Position numbers and translations under genes: made by a program
Notes under the pieces: model-generated
The model's database searches: none
Told to the model about the DNA's origin: nothing
What the model saw: only the letters and a program-made list of their open reading frames with translations
Assembly: GCF_052118845.1 (NCBI RefSeq)
Contig: NZ_JBQKGJ010000002.1
Coordinates: forward strand, 124,001-188,000
DNA from: Bilifractor sp002394235
Lineage (GTDB): Bacteria; Bacillota; Clostridia; Lachnospirales; Lachnospiraceae
DNA length: 64,000 nt
Reading direction: 5' to 3'
In this document: piece after piece, positions 7,993 through 16,958 of the stretch
Layout: each line of letters opens with the position of its first letter
Numbering within the stretch: the stretch's first letter is position 1

Positions 7993-9057
7993 TTATCCTT
8001 CAATCGCTCTTCTGAGTGCTTCCTGATGAAGAGCTACCTGATGTACATCCGGCACCTCCTGAAATGCGCGGAGATGCTCACCGCCTTCGTATTCAGAAGA
8101 CAGATAACCGGTGTATCCGGCCTTCTTGTACGCCTCAACAACTTCCGGAATGGCAACTGCCGTCTCGGTGAAGTCCTCGTGCATATTATAGAATTTTGCA
8201 TGTGTATGTACGATCCGGTCGATATTGTCGATCAGATCCTGCGGATCACTCCAGGAATAGGTATAGCTGCTCATCAGATATTCAATATCCGCGGGGCCGG
8301 CTCCCATATCCTTGAGCTTGTCCAGCAGAACTGCCTGTCCGTTCGCATTGCGGTAGTTCATGTTTGCCTGTCCCAGATCGTGAGAATACTCAATCTTTAC
8401 GAAACCCTTTGCGACCCTCTCCTCGAAAGCATCATCAACAACCCTGATGCACTCCTCCTTCGCTCCAGCCTGTCTGCATTTCTCGCGGAGAACATCCGGA
8501 ACTCTCTTACAGAAGATACCAAGATCCGGAATCCAGCCGAAATATTTGTATTTTGAGCCCGGCTTGTCCAGCTTATCCATGTATCCCTGTGCCCAGCTGG
8601 AATTCAGAGAGAACGGTGCGTGCACCTCAAGACCGATCTTTACCCCTACCTGCTCTGCGTATTCCAGCGAGCCTTCAATTACCTCGATCGGAGTGGATAC
8701 CAGTGTACGGATACAGGAGAATCCAAGAATGGAAGCCATCCTCAGATCACGGCACATCATTTCGATCTGCTCTCCAAGGCTCAGTGTACGATTGTCAAAA
8801 ATACGGTTCTCCAGAAATGCGTCATAGCAGGTCGGTGTCAGGTTGTACTTTGCAAGCCAGCCCTTCCACTGCTCCTGAAACTCCTCCGTCAGAATCGGGT
8901 TCGGGAACTGTTTAATCATTTCCTCAGCCAGAAGTTCCACACCTGTTGCTCCGGTTTTTGATGTCTCAGCCAGGCATCCTTCCAGATCTAATTTTCCCTC
9001 GTAATATGAATCCTGATAACTATAAAGAGATACACTTCTCTTGATATCTGCACTCAT
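7993..9057 (-). CDS. C-glycoside deglycosidase-like alpha subunit, TIM barrel (pair 1)
   Basis: A 354-residue sugar phosphate isomerase/epimerase-type TIM barrel (xylose isomerase-like, AP endonuclease 2 superfamily). The metal-ligand set of the fold is present: E144 (GLEVHAP), D178 (IPDLG), H286 (HTHAKFYNM) and E322 (SEYEGG). In gut bacteria such as the puerarin degrader PUE, a protein of this type forms a complex with a small DUF6379 protein and cleaves the C-C bond between a 3-oxo-sugar and a flavonoid. The DUF6379 partner is the gene immediately upstream, 13 bases away. The start at 9057 follows AAGGAGGAG. Substrate is unproven; O-glycoside or other 3-oxo-glycoside eliminations are possible. 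Confidence 0.8.
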   Translation of the reverse strand: MSADIKRSVSLYSYQDSYYEGKLDLEGCLAETSKTGATGVELLAEEMIKQFPNPILTEEFQEQWKGWLAKYNLTPTCYDAFLENRIFDNRTLSLGEQIEMMCRDLRMASILGFSCIRTLVSTPIEVIEGSLEYAEQVGVKIGLEVHAPFSLNSSWAQGYMDKLDKPGSKYKYFGWIPDLGIFCKRVPDVLREKCRQAGAKEECIRVVDDAFEERVAKGFVKIEYSHDLGQANMNYRNANGQAVLLDKLKDMGAGPADIEYLMSSYTYSWSDPQDLIDNIDRIVHTHAKFYNMHEDFTETAVAIPEVVEAYKKAGYTGYLSSEYEGGEHLRAFQEVPDVHQVALHQEALRRAIEG

Positions 9058-9070
9058 TGTTTTCTCCTCC

Positions 9071-9466
9071 TTATGCAATCTCAAAGTCTGTTTCACACAC
9101 TGCCTTAATCGGGAAAGGCATGTAAGAAGGTGCAATATGCTGAAGCACATTCAGATGATGTGTACCCTTGGAGAGTCCGCCTTCCTTACGAACAGTCACC
9201 GTCGCATACTCGCCAAACTCCCAGCGATAAAGCGGACTGATGACAGTGCGGCACTCTTCCAGCGTAAAGGTTTCTCCATTTACTGTGAGAAGCACATCCT
9301 CGCGCGGAACATCTTCACCGTCAATATTGACCTTGATATCACGAATAATAGACAAGGTAATTCCGCGATAGTACTGAAGCTTGAATCTGAACTGAAAACC
9401 GGTTGTCTTTCCTTCTTCCTCAATATTGCGGAAGCCTTCCGAATCATAAATTGGTCTGCCTGCCAT
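9071..9466 (-). CDS. C-glycoside deglycosidase-like beta subunit, DUF6379 (pair 1)
   Basis: A 131-residue protein of the DUF6379 type, the small beta subunit of C-glycoside deglycosidases. The family pattern is visible: GFQFRFKLQYYRG near residues 23-35, DGEDVP and VNGE in the middle, then VRKEGGLSKGTHHL and a closing YMP. In known complexes this all-beta protein packs against the TIM barrel and shapes the active site. It is the first gene of a two-gene unit with the alpha subunit; AGGAGG precedes the ATG at 9466. It is transcribed divergently from the AraC-GH39 gene at 9739, a plausible regulator. Two homologous pairs lie at 39-41 kb and 57-58 kb. Confidence 0.8.
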   Translation of the reverse strand: MAGRPIYDSEGFRNIEEEGKTTGFQFRFKLQYYRGITLSIIRDIKVNIDGEDVPREDVLLTVNGETFTLEECRTVISPLYRWEFGEYATVTVRKEGGLSKGTHHLNVLQHIAPSYMPFPIKAVCETDFEIA

Positions 9467-9738
9467 AATATCCTCCTGAATTTTTTCTCACTTTGCACAA
9501 TCCGGCTTATGCAGCCTGTCCCGGCGTTCTCCGCGCCGGATCAGAAGCCCTGTGCCGTTCTGTATCTTTCTGATGTGTTCATTCTAGCAATGACACGCAT
9601 GATAAAGCACTGTGTGATTACGGTTATTTTCCTTTATTATTATCTTTTTTCAAATATTGCTATATTTTCCAAGAATCTTGTTTCATTTTATGTATTTATA
9701 ATGAATCTGTGGTATGATTCTGTACAGAAAGGAGATAT

Positions 9739-12171
9739 ATGATGCACCCTAGTGAACTGAACCAAACCATGATCCGCGTCTGCGGCACCCGTTTTCTGGA
9801 CACCGCAATTTCCTGGAAACCCGACGGCTATGTATTTCTGCTTGTACTGGATGGAGTCCTTGCTCTGCAGTCAGCAGATCCGGATCTCTGCGGAACCGAC
9901 AATCTTTACATTATTCCTGACCGACAAAGAGTCATACTGAAACCGCAGAACAGTGCCTCTGTTTTTTTTCTTGTTCTCCGCCCGGAAATGATGCTTGTCT
10001 GTACCGGGACAGAAAGTATCTTCCATATGAAATCACGGAACCTGCCGCATAACCGGCGGGATGAACTTTGTCTGACTCTCCGGCAGCTGCGGACAGATAT
10101 TTCTGCTGATGCCGCTCCGGAAGATCATTCCCGGAGATTTTTCCTCTCTTCAGATCTATTCCGGCTTCTCGGGTTACTCTCCGGTCCAACGGATCAGACC
10201 GATCCCGGGAGGCGCGAAACATCTGATCTGACGCCTGCAGTGTTCTCCTCCACCGGGCTGTTCGATGAAATCTCTTCTTACATGAAAAAATACTATAATG
10301 CCGGGCCTGGCCAGGCAGACACTGCCGCCCGCTTTCATATTTCTCCGCAATATCTGGCCCGTATGATCCGTCAGCACACCGGTCTGACCTTCCGCGGTTA
10401 TCTGAAACAGATTCAGGAAGAGGCCTTCCGCCTTTACCGGAAACATACCAATCTGACGGACGGCCAGATCCTGCAGCTGACCGGTTCTGACAGCTTCCGG
10501 TCCTCCGCAGACTATTTACAGTCCGAATCCGAATCCCTGCCGCTTCCTGGGAGAGCAGTCTCGGAGCCTTTCATTTCTCCGGCTGTTTCCCCTTCCTGTG
10601 ATCCGGGAGACACCCATGCATCAGCCTTGATCCGCGTTCCGGCACGATCCATCCGTCCCATGACCGAGAGTTGGAAGTGCCTGATCAATCTCGGCTATGC
10701 CTCCGACCTTCGGAATTTACGGATCGAAGACACCTTATCCGCTATGCAGAACACCATCGGTTTTCGTTATGGACGAATCTGCAGGATTCTTGATGTTGCG
10801 CAGCGCTTTCAGATTGCGGACCGCTCGATTCTCGACTTTTCGCAGGTCTTTTCCATTCTGGATATCCTGATGAAAAACCATATGACGCCCTTTCTGGAAT
10901 TAGGCAACAAAGCGTTTGCCATCCAGAAAAACAGCTCTGCTTCCTTTTACCCGGAGGGAAACATTGATTCAAGAACGTATTATAAAGGACTTCTTGAAGT
11001 CCTTCCGGATTTTATCGGTACCTGTATCAACCGCTACGGACAGGAATATTTCGATACCTGGCGATTTGAAGTCAGCTACAGCTATACTGCAAATGAAAAA
11101 AATCCGTTCAGCTTCATACAATATCTTCGCGTGTTCCGCAGAATCCAGAAAATCATCCGCCGTTATTCCGCAAAGGCAAGGATCGGAGGGCCCGGCTTTA
11201 ATCGCTGGGATAAGCCAGGACAGATTCAGCGGACATTGGATCAGATGAAGGCCGAGCAGTCCATCCCCGACTTCATGACCCTCTATCTCTATCCTATGAA
11301 AAAAGAATCCGACGGTATCCTTTCGATTCTGGATGACCCTGACGTTCTGATCCGGCGGCTGCAAAGCTTTGTGGAAGCCTCCCGCTTCGCCTTCCCGGAG
11401 AAGCAGATCTGGGTCACGGAATTCAATTCCAATTTGTCTTCCAGGAATTATCTGAACGATTCCCTGTATCAGGCTGTTTATCTGTCCAGAACCCTGACTG
11501 CCGTTGCAGCACTTCCGGTTTCCGCCATGGGTTATTATCTTCTCTCGGACGCCCCGCTCCGCTACTCCGATTCCCTGGAATTTCTGTTCGGAGGATGGGG
11601 GCTCTATACGGACACCGGTCTGCCCAAAGCGTCCAGCAATACCTACCAGCTCCTCCGTATGACAGGAAGATATCTCGTTCAGAACGGCCCAGGTTATCTG
11701 ATCACTGCAAATTCCGAGAGCAGTTTTCAGATCCTTCTGACACACTATCGCCACATGAAACCAGCCTACCTCCGTCAAAATGTCCCGGCGCACGCACTCC
11801 TGGATCCTGAGCAGATCTTTCTGCCGGCGACGCCCCAGAAGTATACCTTTTTGCTCCCACCGGTTCCTTCCGGGACTTACCTGCTGCGAAAATACACTAT
11901 TGATTCCAGCCATGCCAATCTCTTTCACGAGTGGCAGAAGTCCGGCTTTCTGCCTCAGCTCCAGCCGGGTCTCCTGGAGGATTTTCGCAGCCTTTCGCAA
12001 CCGGTTCCTGAAATAAGCCGGATCACGATCCTGCCGGGACAGCCCTTCGAGCTGCACATCTGTCTTGACCACATACAGGTCTGTCTCTATTCGGTGGAAC
12101 TCTATTCCTCCCGCACGGATCTGCCCATTTCCGATTCTGAAAAACAAGGAGAACCTCAACATGAGTTCTAA
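9739..12171 (+). CDS. AraC-type regulator fused to a GH39-like domain (2)
   Basis: 810 residues with the same layout as the protein at 5436: a short cupin-like N-terminus, an AraC-type helix-turn-helix near residues 170-270 (DTAARFHISPQYLARMIRQH), then a GH39-like domain. The barrel segment WRFEVSYSYTAN replaces the catalytic Asn-Glu-Pro motif, while the nucleophile position keeps Glu (VTEFNSN). The second helix-turn-helix half is degenerate. AAAGGAG lies upstream of the doubled ATG at 9739. The stop overlaps the start of the next regulator by 11 bases, so the two are translationally coupled. It is divergent from deglycosidase pair 1, its likely target. Confidence 0.8.
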   Translation: MMHPSELNQTMIRVCGTRFLDTAISWKPDGYVFLLVLDGVLALQSADPDLCGTDNLYIIPDRQRVILKPQNSASVFFLVLRPEMMLVCTGTESIFHMKSRNLPHNRRDELCLTLRQLRTDISADAAPEDHSRRFFLSSDLFRLLGLLSGPTDQTDPGRRETSDLTPAVFSSTGLFDEISSYMKKYYNAGPGQADTAARFHISPQYLARMIRQHTGLTFRGYLKQIQEEAFRLYRKHTNLTDGQILQLTGSDSFRSSADYLQSESESLPLPGRAVSEPFISPAVSPSCDPGDTHASALIRVPARSIRPMTESWKCLINLGYASDLRNLRIEDTLSAMQNTIGFRYGRICRILDVAQRFQIADRSILDFSQVFSILDILMKNHMTPFLELGNKAFAIQKNSSASFYPEGNIDSRTYYKGLLEVLPDFIGTCINRYGQEYFDTWRFEVSYSYTANEKNPFSFIQYLRVFRRIQKIIRRYSAKARIGGPGFNRWDKPGQIQRTLDQMKAEQSIPDFMTLYLYPMKKESDGILSILDDPDVLIRRLQSFVEASRFAFPEKQIWVTEFNSNLSSRNYLNDSLYQAVYLSRTLTAVAALPVSAMGYYLLSDAPLRYSDSLEFLFGGWGLYTDTGLPKASSNTYQLLRMTGRYLVQNGPGYLITANSESSFQILLTHYRHMKPAYLRQNVPAHALLDPEQIFLPATPQKYTFLLPPVPSGTYLLRKYTIDSSHANLFHEWQKSGFLPQLQPGLLEDFRSLSQPVPEISRITILPGQPFELHICLDHIQVCLYSVELYSSRTDLPISDSEKQGEPQHEF

Positions 12172-14590
12172 AATCATTGCCGCACCCGGAGATCTTCCGG
12201 TACAAAAAACAAACTATCTGACCGTGCAGGGCGAAACAACACTGCATCTGAACGCACATACCTTCTTCTGTGTCATGAACGGAACCGTTCATGCCGGGCG
12301 ACAGTCCTTTTCCTGCGAATATCCGGCAGGATCTCTCTTCCTGGTCGCTTCGCAGGAAAGTATCCGTTTTTCCGCAGAAGAACCCGCAGTTCTTCTTATG
12401 CTATCCGTTGACTCTGATTTCATTTATGAACATATGAATGGCCGCCGGGTTTTTCTGTGTGATTCCGTCGCCCGTCCCGAATGTGATTATCTTCCCATGA
12501 AACAATTAATTCTCCAAATCGCAGAATCCTGTCTTGATACAATGCACAACGATCCGCTTCAGATCATGGGCAATCTCTATCTGCTACTTTCAGAGCTCCG
12601 CAAAATGCAGCCCTCCGGCGCATATGATGCAGAAACGCCAGATAAATACCGGGACAGAGTCCGCACCATTGAAACCTACATTGATCACCACCTGGCAGAG
12701 CCTCTGACACTCACAAAAATTGCGCATGATTTTTACCTTACGCCCCAGTATTTCTCCTCTTTTATGAAGTCTGCCTTTCACCAGAACTTCAAATCCTATC
12801 TGACGGATCGGAGAATCTACTACGCATGTCGGGATCTCGTTAACACAGACCTGACAATAATGGAAATCGCACTGCGGAACGGATTTGGCAGCCTCTCTGT
12901 TTTCCGCCGGAATTTTTCCCTGCGCTACCACATGTCCCCGCTTCAATATCGAAAAAAAATGCGCAGCAGGCCGACACATGCCGCTGCCGTGCAGGACACG
13001 GTTTCTCTTCCCCGGTTATTCTCCGGTTCTGGCGCAGACGACCGGCAGAGGCTCCTGCAGGGATTGATGCGCCAATCTGTCCTTGCGCAGGCAGATGATG
13101 ATCAGGGTTCCTTCCGGCATATCAGCTCCGTCATTAATATCGGATCCGCGGCCAATCTTCTGTCATCCCGTTTTCGCGGCCAGGTAACACAGCTCAACAG
13201 CGAAATGCACTTTACCCATCTGCGGATCCTGGAGCTCGTGAGCAGTAGTTTTATTCCGATGCTTCTTCCGGACTACAGCTATTATTTTCAAAATGTGGAT
13301 ACGATAATAAATTTTCTGTTTGAAAATCACCTGTCTCCCTGGATCGAACTCTCGAGACTTCCTCTCGAACGCCGCCCCCTCACCGGGGAAGACAGCAGTT
13401 TCTATACCGTTCACAGAAACCGCCGCTTCATGAACCTCCTGGAGCATTTCCTTCAACATATTGCAGGGCACTGGCCGGAGGGATGGACCGGAAGCTGGCG
13501 CTTTGAACTGTGGATGTCACCTGCGGAATCTGTTTCCGAATATATACACGATTTTAAGGAAGTATCACGCCTGCTTCGGACCTGGCTTCCGGGAGCGCGT
13601 CTGGGCGGGCCGGGGTATAACGTCTGCACAGCCTCTGTTTCGCCGGAAGAGCTCCTGGAATCTTTCGTCCGGGAAAAACTAAAGCCTGACTTTTTTTCTA
13701 TTCATCTGAGCTGCCATGTACCCGCACATACAACGGAAGGTTCTGAACGACAGATACTCCCTGATCTCACCATCGCCTCGGACCCGTCCTTCCCGGAACA
13801 GGAGGCTGCTTCCCTCCGGCACAGATTAAAAAAGTATTTCCCCGATACCCCTCTGGCTGTCAGTGAATGGTCTTCTGCCTGGATCGCAGGTCTGCCGGTC
13901 GCGGACTCTCGCTTTCAGGCTTCCTTCATAGCCAGAACTCTGCTCAAGCTTCCCAGTCAGACAGATCTGGCTGCTTACTGGCTCCTGAGCGACACCGCCC
14001 ATGCATCCGCCGCCCTTAATCCCCCGGAGCTCTATTACTTCGGACAGGGTCTGATCAACCGCGAGGGGCTCCCGACATCCGCTTATTTTGCCTACCGTCT
14101 GGTCCAGCGCCTGAACGGAACCATCCTCGGCCGCGGAGATAATTACTGTATCACCCGGTGCAATCCAACACATTACCAGATACTTGCCTTCCATTACACT
14201 CACTTTACCCCCTCCGGCGAATTTCCGGAAAACAACGCATTCGCTTTTGACCGTGTCTATACCTTTTTCGCAAAAGAAGAGGTTCTCCAGATATCGGTCA
14301 CCATCCAAGGGCTGGATCCCGGAATATATCTGGTCAACCGCATTCTGATCAATGAACAGCACGGCAGCGACCTGGATATCATGATCGGCGAATTTGAACA
14401 CAGCAACCTGGACCGCATTGATTTTCTGAAGAAGACAAAATCGCCGTCCCCGGAGGAGCTGCAGTATCGGATGCAGACCAGCAGCCCGGAGGTACGCCGC
14501 GTATTTCTAAAATCTGATGGCAGGATACAGTTGGAAACGAATCTTGCGTCGCACGACGTCTGCTTCTGGGATATCCGAAAGCAGGTATAG
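12161..14590 (+). CDS. AraC-type regulator fused to a GH39-like domain (3)
   Basis: 809 residues. An N-terminal ligand domain (about 1-150) is followed by an AraC helix-turn-helix (about 165-265; LTLTKIAHDFYLTPQYFSSF and IMEIALRNGFGS) and a GH39-like domain. Here the barrel reads WRFELWMSPAES where GH39 enzymes have a WNEP-type motif, and the nucleophile region reads AVSEWSS, so the acid/base residue looks lost. AAGGAG lies 8 bases before ATG 12161, inside the end of the preceding gene. The tandem overlap with the gene at 9739 suggests a gene duplication whose products could form heterodimers or sense related sugars. Confidence 0.8.
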   Translation: MSSKIIAAPGDLPVQKTNYLTVQGETTLHLNAHTFFCVMNGTVHAGRQSFSCEYPAGSLFLVASQESIRFSAEEPAVLLMLSVDSDFIYEHMNGRRVFLCDSVARPECDYLPMKQLILQIAESCLDTMHNDPLQIMGNLYLLLSELRKMQPSGAYDAETPDKYRDRVRTIETYIDHHLAEPLTLTKIAHDFYLTPQYFSSFMKSAFHQNFKSYLTDRRIYYACRDLVNTDLTIMEIALRNGFGSLSVFRRNFSLRYHMSPLQYRKKMRSRPTHAAAVQDTVSLPRLFSGSGADDRQRLLQGLMRQSVLAQADDDQGSFRHISSVINIGSAANLLSSRFRGQVTQLNSEMHFTHLRILELVSSSFIPMLLPDYSYYFQNVDTIINFLFENHLSPWIELSRLPLERRPLTGEDSSFYTVHRNRRFMNLLEHFLQHIAGHWPEGWTGSWRFELWMSPAESVSEYIHDFKEVSRLLRTWLPGARLGGPGYNVCTASVSPEELLESFVREKLKPDFFSIHLSCHVPAHTTEGSERQILPDLTIASDPSFPEQEAASLRHRLKKYFPDTPLAVSEWSSAWIAGLPVADSRFQASFIARTLLKLPSQTDLAAYWLLSDTAHASAALNPPELYYFGQGLINREGLPTSAYFAYRLVQRLNGTILGRGDNYCITRCNPTHYQILAFHYTHFTPSGEFPENNAFAFDRVYTFFAKEEVLQISVTIQGLDPGIYLVNRILINEQHGSDLDIMIGEFEHSNLDRIDFLKKTKSPSPEELQYRMQTSSPEVRRVFLKSDGRIQLETNLASHDVCFWDIRKQV

Positions 14591-14600
14591 TCGGAAGAAG

Positions 14601-15188
14601 TCAGAATTCTACGTCCTCCAGTCTCTGGAAGGACCGACAGCTCCGACACCCGTGAGATCCGATATCTGCCTCATAGATTTCGCAATTTCCGATATTTATT
14701 CCCCAGACATTCTCCCGTCCGGTCAGCTCCCGGATGATGCCGCGCATGGCTACGCCATGCGTCACGATCAGCACATTCTGCTCGCATGGGGAGGATGTCA
14801 GGTCCCGCACAAAGTCTGAAATCCGCGCCTCCAGACTGCTGATCTTCTCGACGCCCTCCGGGGGACGGTTTTCCATCAGCTGCCGGATAACAGGAAATGA
14901 TTGCTTCAGATCAGCTCCATCGTAAGGCCCCAGATCAATCTCCAACAGCCGTTCATCTGTCCGCAGCTCCTCTCTCCTTCTCCCGGACACCAGAACCGCG
15001 GTATCCATGGCCCGCTGAAGCGGGCTGCTGTATACCGCGTCAAATATAAGATTTTTCTTCAAAAGCTTCTCTCCAGCCACTTTTGCCTGCCGTATCCCAT
15101 TTTCATTGAGGGGGATGTCCGCCCTTCCCTGAAGACGGTTTCCCCGGTTGCCATCCGTCTCCCCATGTCTCATGATATAAAGCTTCAC
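14601..15188 (-). CDS. histidine phosphatase family protein (phosphoglycerate mutase-like)
   Basis: 195 residues. The RHGET motif at residues 7-11, the QGRADIPLNENG segment and the second catalytic histidine in VLIVTHGVAMRG place it in the histidine phosphatase superfamily, close to small GpmB/CobC-type phosphatases. It should hydrolyse a phosphomonoester in the cytoplasm through a phosphohistidine. It ends 10 bases from the convergent AraC-GH39 gene, with no obvious terminator between. The substrate is not predictable; housekeeping and pathway-specific roles are equally possible. Confidence 0.85.
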   Translation of the reverse strand: MKLYIMRHGETDGNRGNRLQGRADIPLNENGIRQAKVAGEKLLKKNLIFDAVYSSPLQRAMDTAVLVSGRRREELRTDERLLEIDLGPYDGADLKQSFPVIRQLMENRPPEGVEKISSLEARISDFVRDLTSSPCEQNVLIVTHGVAMRGIIRELTGRENVWGINIGNCEIYEADIGSHGCRSCRSFQRLEDVEF

Positions 15189-15414
15189 TCTAATACCTCC
15201 GCAAGATTTGATTGGTTTCTTTCCTCTTTTGAAACGAATTTGCCTTTAATCCATGTTAAGCTATGCTCATAAGATCGATAAGTCATTCGAAAGCGAAGAC
15301 AGAATTATCGTACACAAGTCCCGAAAGAGACCGGATGCGATTTCAAATATCTCAATCATCTTATGTTCCTATCAACAAAAGCAAGACTATTATTCAAGAA
15401 AGGAAAATACAGTT

Positions 15415-15621
15415 ATGAAAGACAACTATACAGCTAATTTTAAAAAGTTTGAAAATGATTATGAGAATAGATACGTTCTTCATTATGAAGGATTTGAACG
15501 CATGATGCAGGAAAATAAAGCTATGGAAGAGGAAGACAGAAAGAGCCGTTCTCTCTTCCGCCGCTTGTTCTCCTCCCGTCGTCATGTTAAAGTGGTATCC
15601 GGACAGGCGGTCGGCGCGTAA
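15415..15621 (+). CDS. small basic/acidic hypothetical protein
   Basis: A 68-residue protein I do not recognise. It is rich in charged residues, with an acidic middle (MEEEDRKSRS) and an arginine-rich segment (LFRRLFSSRRHVK) near the C-terminus, and has no cysteines or membrane segment. AAGAAAGGAAA lies upstream of ATG 15415; the open frame extends further upstream, but no better start was seen. It lies 44 bases upstream of the phosphopantetheinyl transferase and may be co-transcribed with it. It is probably real because of the ribosome binding site and the snug fit, but function is unknown. Confidence 0.5.
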   Translation: MKDNYTANFKKFENDYENRYVLHYEGFERMMQENKAMEEEDRKSRSLFRRLFSSRRHVKVVSGQAVGA

Positions 15622-15665
15622 ATCCAAACCATGTACGGTGATCCGCCTGTAAAGGAGGACAGCCC

Positions 15666-16337
15666 ATGCCACACATTTATTATACCTGTTATACACCCGT
15701 TTCCGCCTCTATTGCCGACATCAGTCAGCAGGAGCATCTGCTCGGACGGCAGTTGCTCCTCCGGGGGCTGAACGATCTTCTTTCCTCTCTTTCATCCGAT
15801 TCGCAGGTCTATCCATCTGCCCCTGCAGCGTTTCCAACAATTGCTCTGGCTTCCACCGGCAAACCATATCTGCCTGATTTTCCGAATGTGCATTTTAATA
15901 TAACACATTGTGACGGACTCGTCGCATGCGCCTTTGACGATCATGAAATCGGCCTGGACGCGGAACCTCCCGGGTATTTTCCAGAAATACTGATTGACCG
16001 CGCTCTTACGGACAGAGAAAAGCATTGCCTGAGAACGGCCAATTCAGAAGAATGTCTTCGACAGGAATACTTTTACCGTTTCTGGACCCTGAAGGAGGCT
16101 TATGTCAAAAAGTCCGGCATTGGTGTCGATACCGACCTTACAGCCTTCTCCTTCTCTCCGGAAGCTATCGCAAAAGTTTCCACACTCTCCCGAAAGACAC
16201 CAGAAACTATCTTCCGTATTCCCTGCTCAGATCCGTCTGTGCTCTGCTATCAGACCTGCCTTCCACAGGGGCAGATCCTATCCTGCTGTGCCGACAGGAC
16301 TTCCGAAGGATTCATTCTGCAATCTGTACAGACATGA
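15666..16337 (+). CDS. Sfp-type 4-prime-phosphopantetheinyl transferase
   Basis: 223 residues, the usual size of Sfp/Gsp-type enzymes. The family motifs are present: IGLDAE with magnesium ligands D98 and E100, and FWTLKEAYVKKSG with W140, K143, E144 and K148. It transfers phosphopantetheine from CoA to a serine of a carrier protein. AAAGGAGG precedes the ATG. Two discrete acyl carrier proteins are encoded nearby (18260-18499 and 31310-31549), and the convergent neighbour is the end of the first ACP-thiolase operon. It may therefore be dedicated to activating these carriers rather than the fatty-acid ACP. Confidence 0.85.
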   Translation: MPHIYYTCYTPVSASIADISQQEHLLGRQLLLRGLNDLLSSLSSDSQVYPSAPAAFPTIALASTGKPYLPDFPNVHFNITHCDGLVACAFDDHEIGLDAEPPGYFPEILIDRALTDREKHCLRTANSEECLRQEYFYRFWTLKEAYVKKSGIGVDTDLTAFSFSPEAIAKVSTLSRKTPETIFRIPCSDPSVLCYQTCLPQGQILSCCADRTSEGFILQSVQT

Positions 16338-16427
16338 GACAGCTCATTCCGCGGTGCTGTACGGTAAAAGCTTCCATGATTTTCCCTCCCGGAACAGGCA
16401 GCCGTCCGCCGTGCGTACAATGCGTAC

Positions 16428-16477
16428 AAAGGATACAGCCGCCGTGCATTCATCATGCATGGCGGCTGTATCCTTTT
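16428..16477. terminator. strong bidirectional terminator
   Basis: AAAGGATACAGCCGCC pairs with GGCGGCTGTATCCTTT, with GTGCAT/ATGCAT extending the stem to about 20 pairs around a short loop; TTTTC follows on the plus strand. It separates the convergent Sfp-type gene from the DUF35-thiolase operon. TGCGTACAA occurs twice just before it. Confidence 0.8.
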
Positions 16478-16495
16478 CACACCGACTATTATTTC

Positions 16496-16933
16496 TCACT
16501 CATCCAGTTCAAAGAATAATGTCGTATATCTGCCCATATCATAGAAGACCGGTCGCACACGCACCGGGAGCTTGTTTTCAATCTCGCGCGCTTTCTTTTT
16601 ATTGATACCGAGAACTACCGCATTGATGGACGGTCCCTCATCTAGCTGCACTTCTCCGCACACATATTTCAGTCCACGGTCTTCCAACTCCAGTCTTGCG
16701 TTCAGAACACCGGTAAATACAAAGCTTTTCAGAACGCCTTTACCGGTCAGTGTAGTCCACTCCGTCTCATGATATCCACATGTGTTGCAGGCAAGATGCG
16801 GTGGGAACTCGATGGCTCCGCACTCCTTGCATTTTCTGGCATAGATCACACCATCCTTCAAACCATTCCAGAATTTTTCTACGATATGCTCCGGATTCCA
16901 GAATTCCTCTGTCTTCATTCTTTCGTTGCTCAT
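16496..16933 (-). CDS. DUF35 OB-fold protein with zinc ribbon, thiolase partner (module 1)
   Basis: 145 residues. The N-terminal rubredoxin-like zinc ribbon (CKECGAIEFPP, then CNTCGYHE) is followed by an OB-fold, the layout of DUF35 acyl-CoA-associated proteins. Members bind next to thiolase-superfamily enzymes, for example in archaeal acetoacetyl-CoA thiolase/HMG-CoA synthase and in PhlB of the bacterial PhlACB acyltransferase, where they bridge subunits or position acyl groups. It is the last gene of the aldolase-ACP-thiolase-DUF35 operon, 25 bases after the thiolase stop. A close counterpart lies at 31719-32147, next to the second thiolase. Confidence 0.85.
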   Translation of the reverse strand: MSNERMKTEEFWNPEHIVEKFWNGLKDGVIYARKCKECGAIEFPPHLACNTCGYHETEWTTLTGKGVLKSFVFTGVLNARLELEDRGLKYVCGEVQLDEGPSINAVVLGINKKKAREIENKLPVRVRPVFYDMGRYTTLFFELDE

Positions 16934-16958
16934 CTTAACTCTCCTTGTCCTTTCTCAC

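Noticed and set aside
10969..12177. 402-codon minus-strand open frame antisense to an AraC-GH39 gene
   Set aside because: Codon-structure shadow of the real plus-strand gene, which has clear domains; the antisense product resembles nothing known.
15253..15414. N-terminal extension of the 68-residue protein
   Set aside because: The extra 54 codons lack a ribosome binding site, while the ATG at 15415 has one; the composition changes sharply at that point.
16421..16477. Possible tRNA or small RNA gene suggested by the long stem
   Set aside because: The stem is a single perfect hairpin followed by T residues between convergent genes, which is a terminator, not a cloverleaf.
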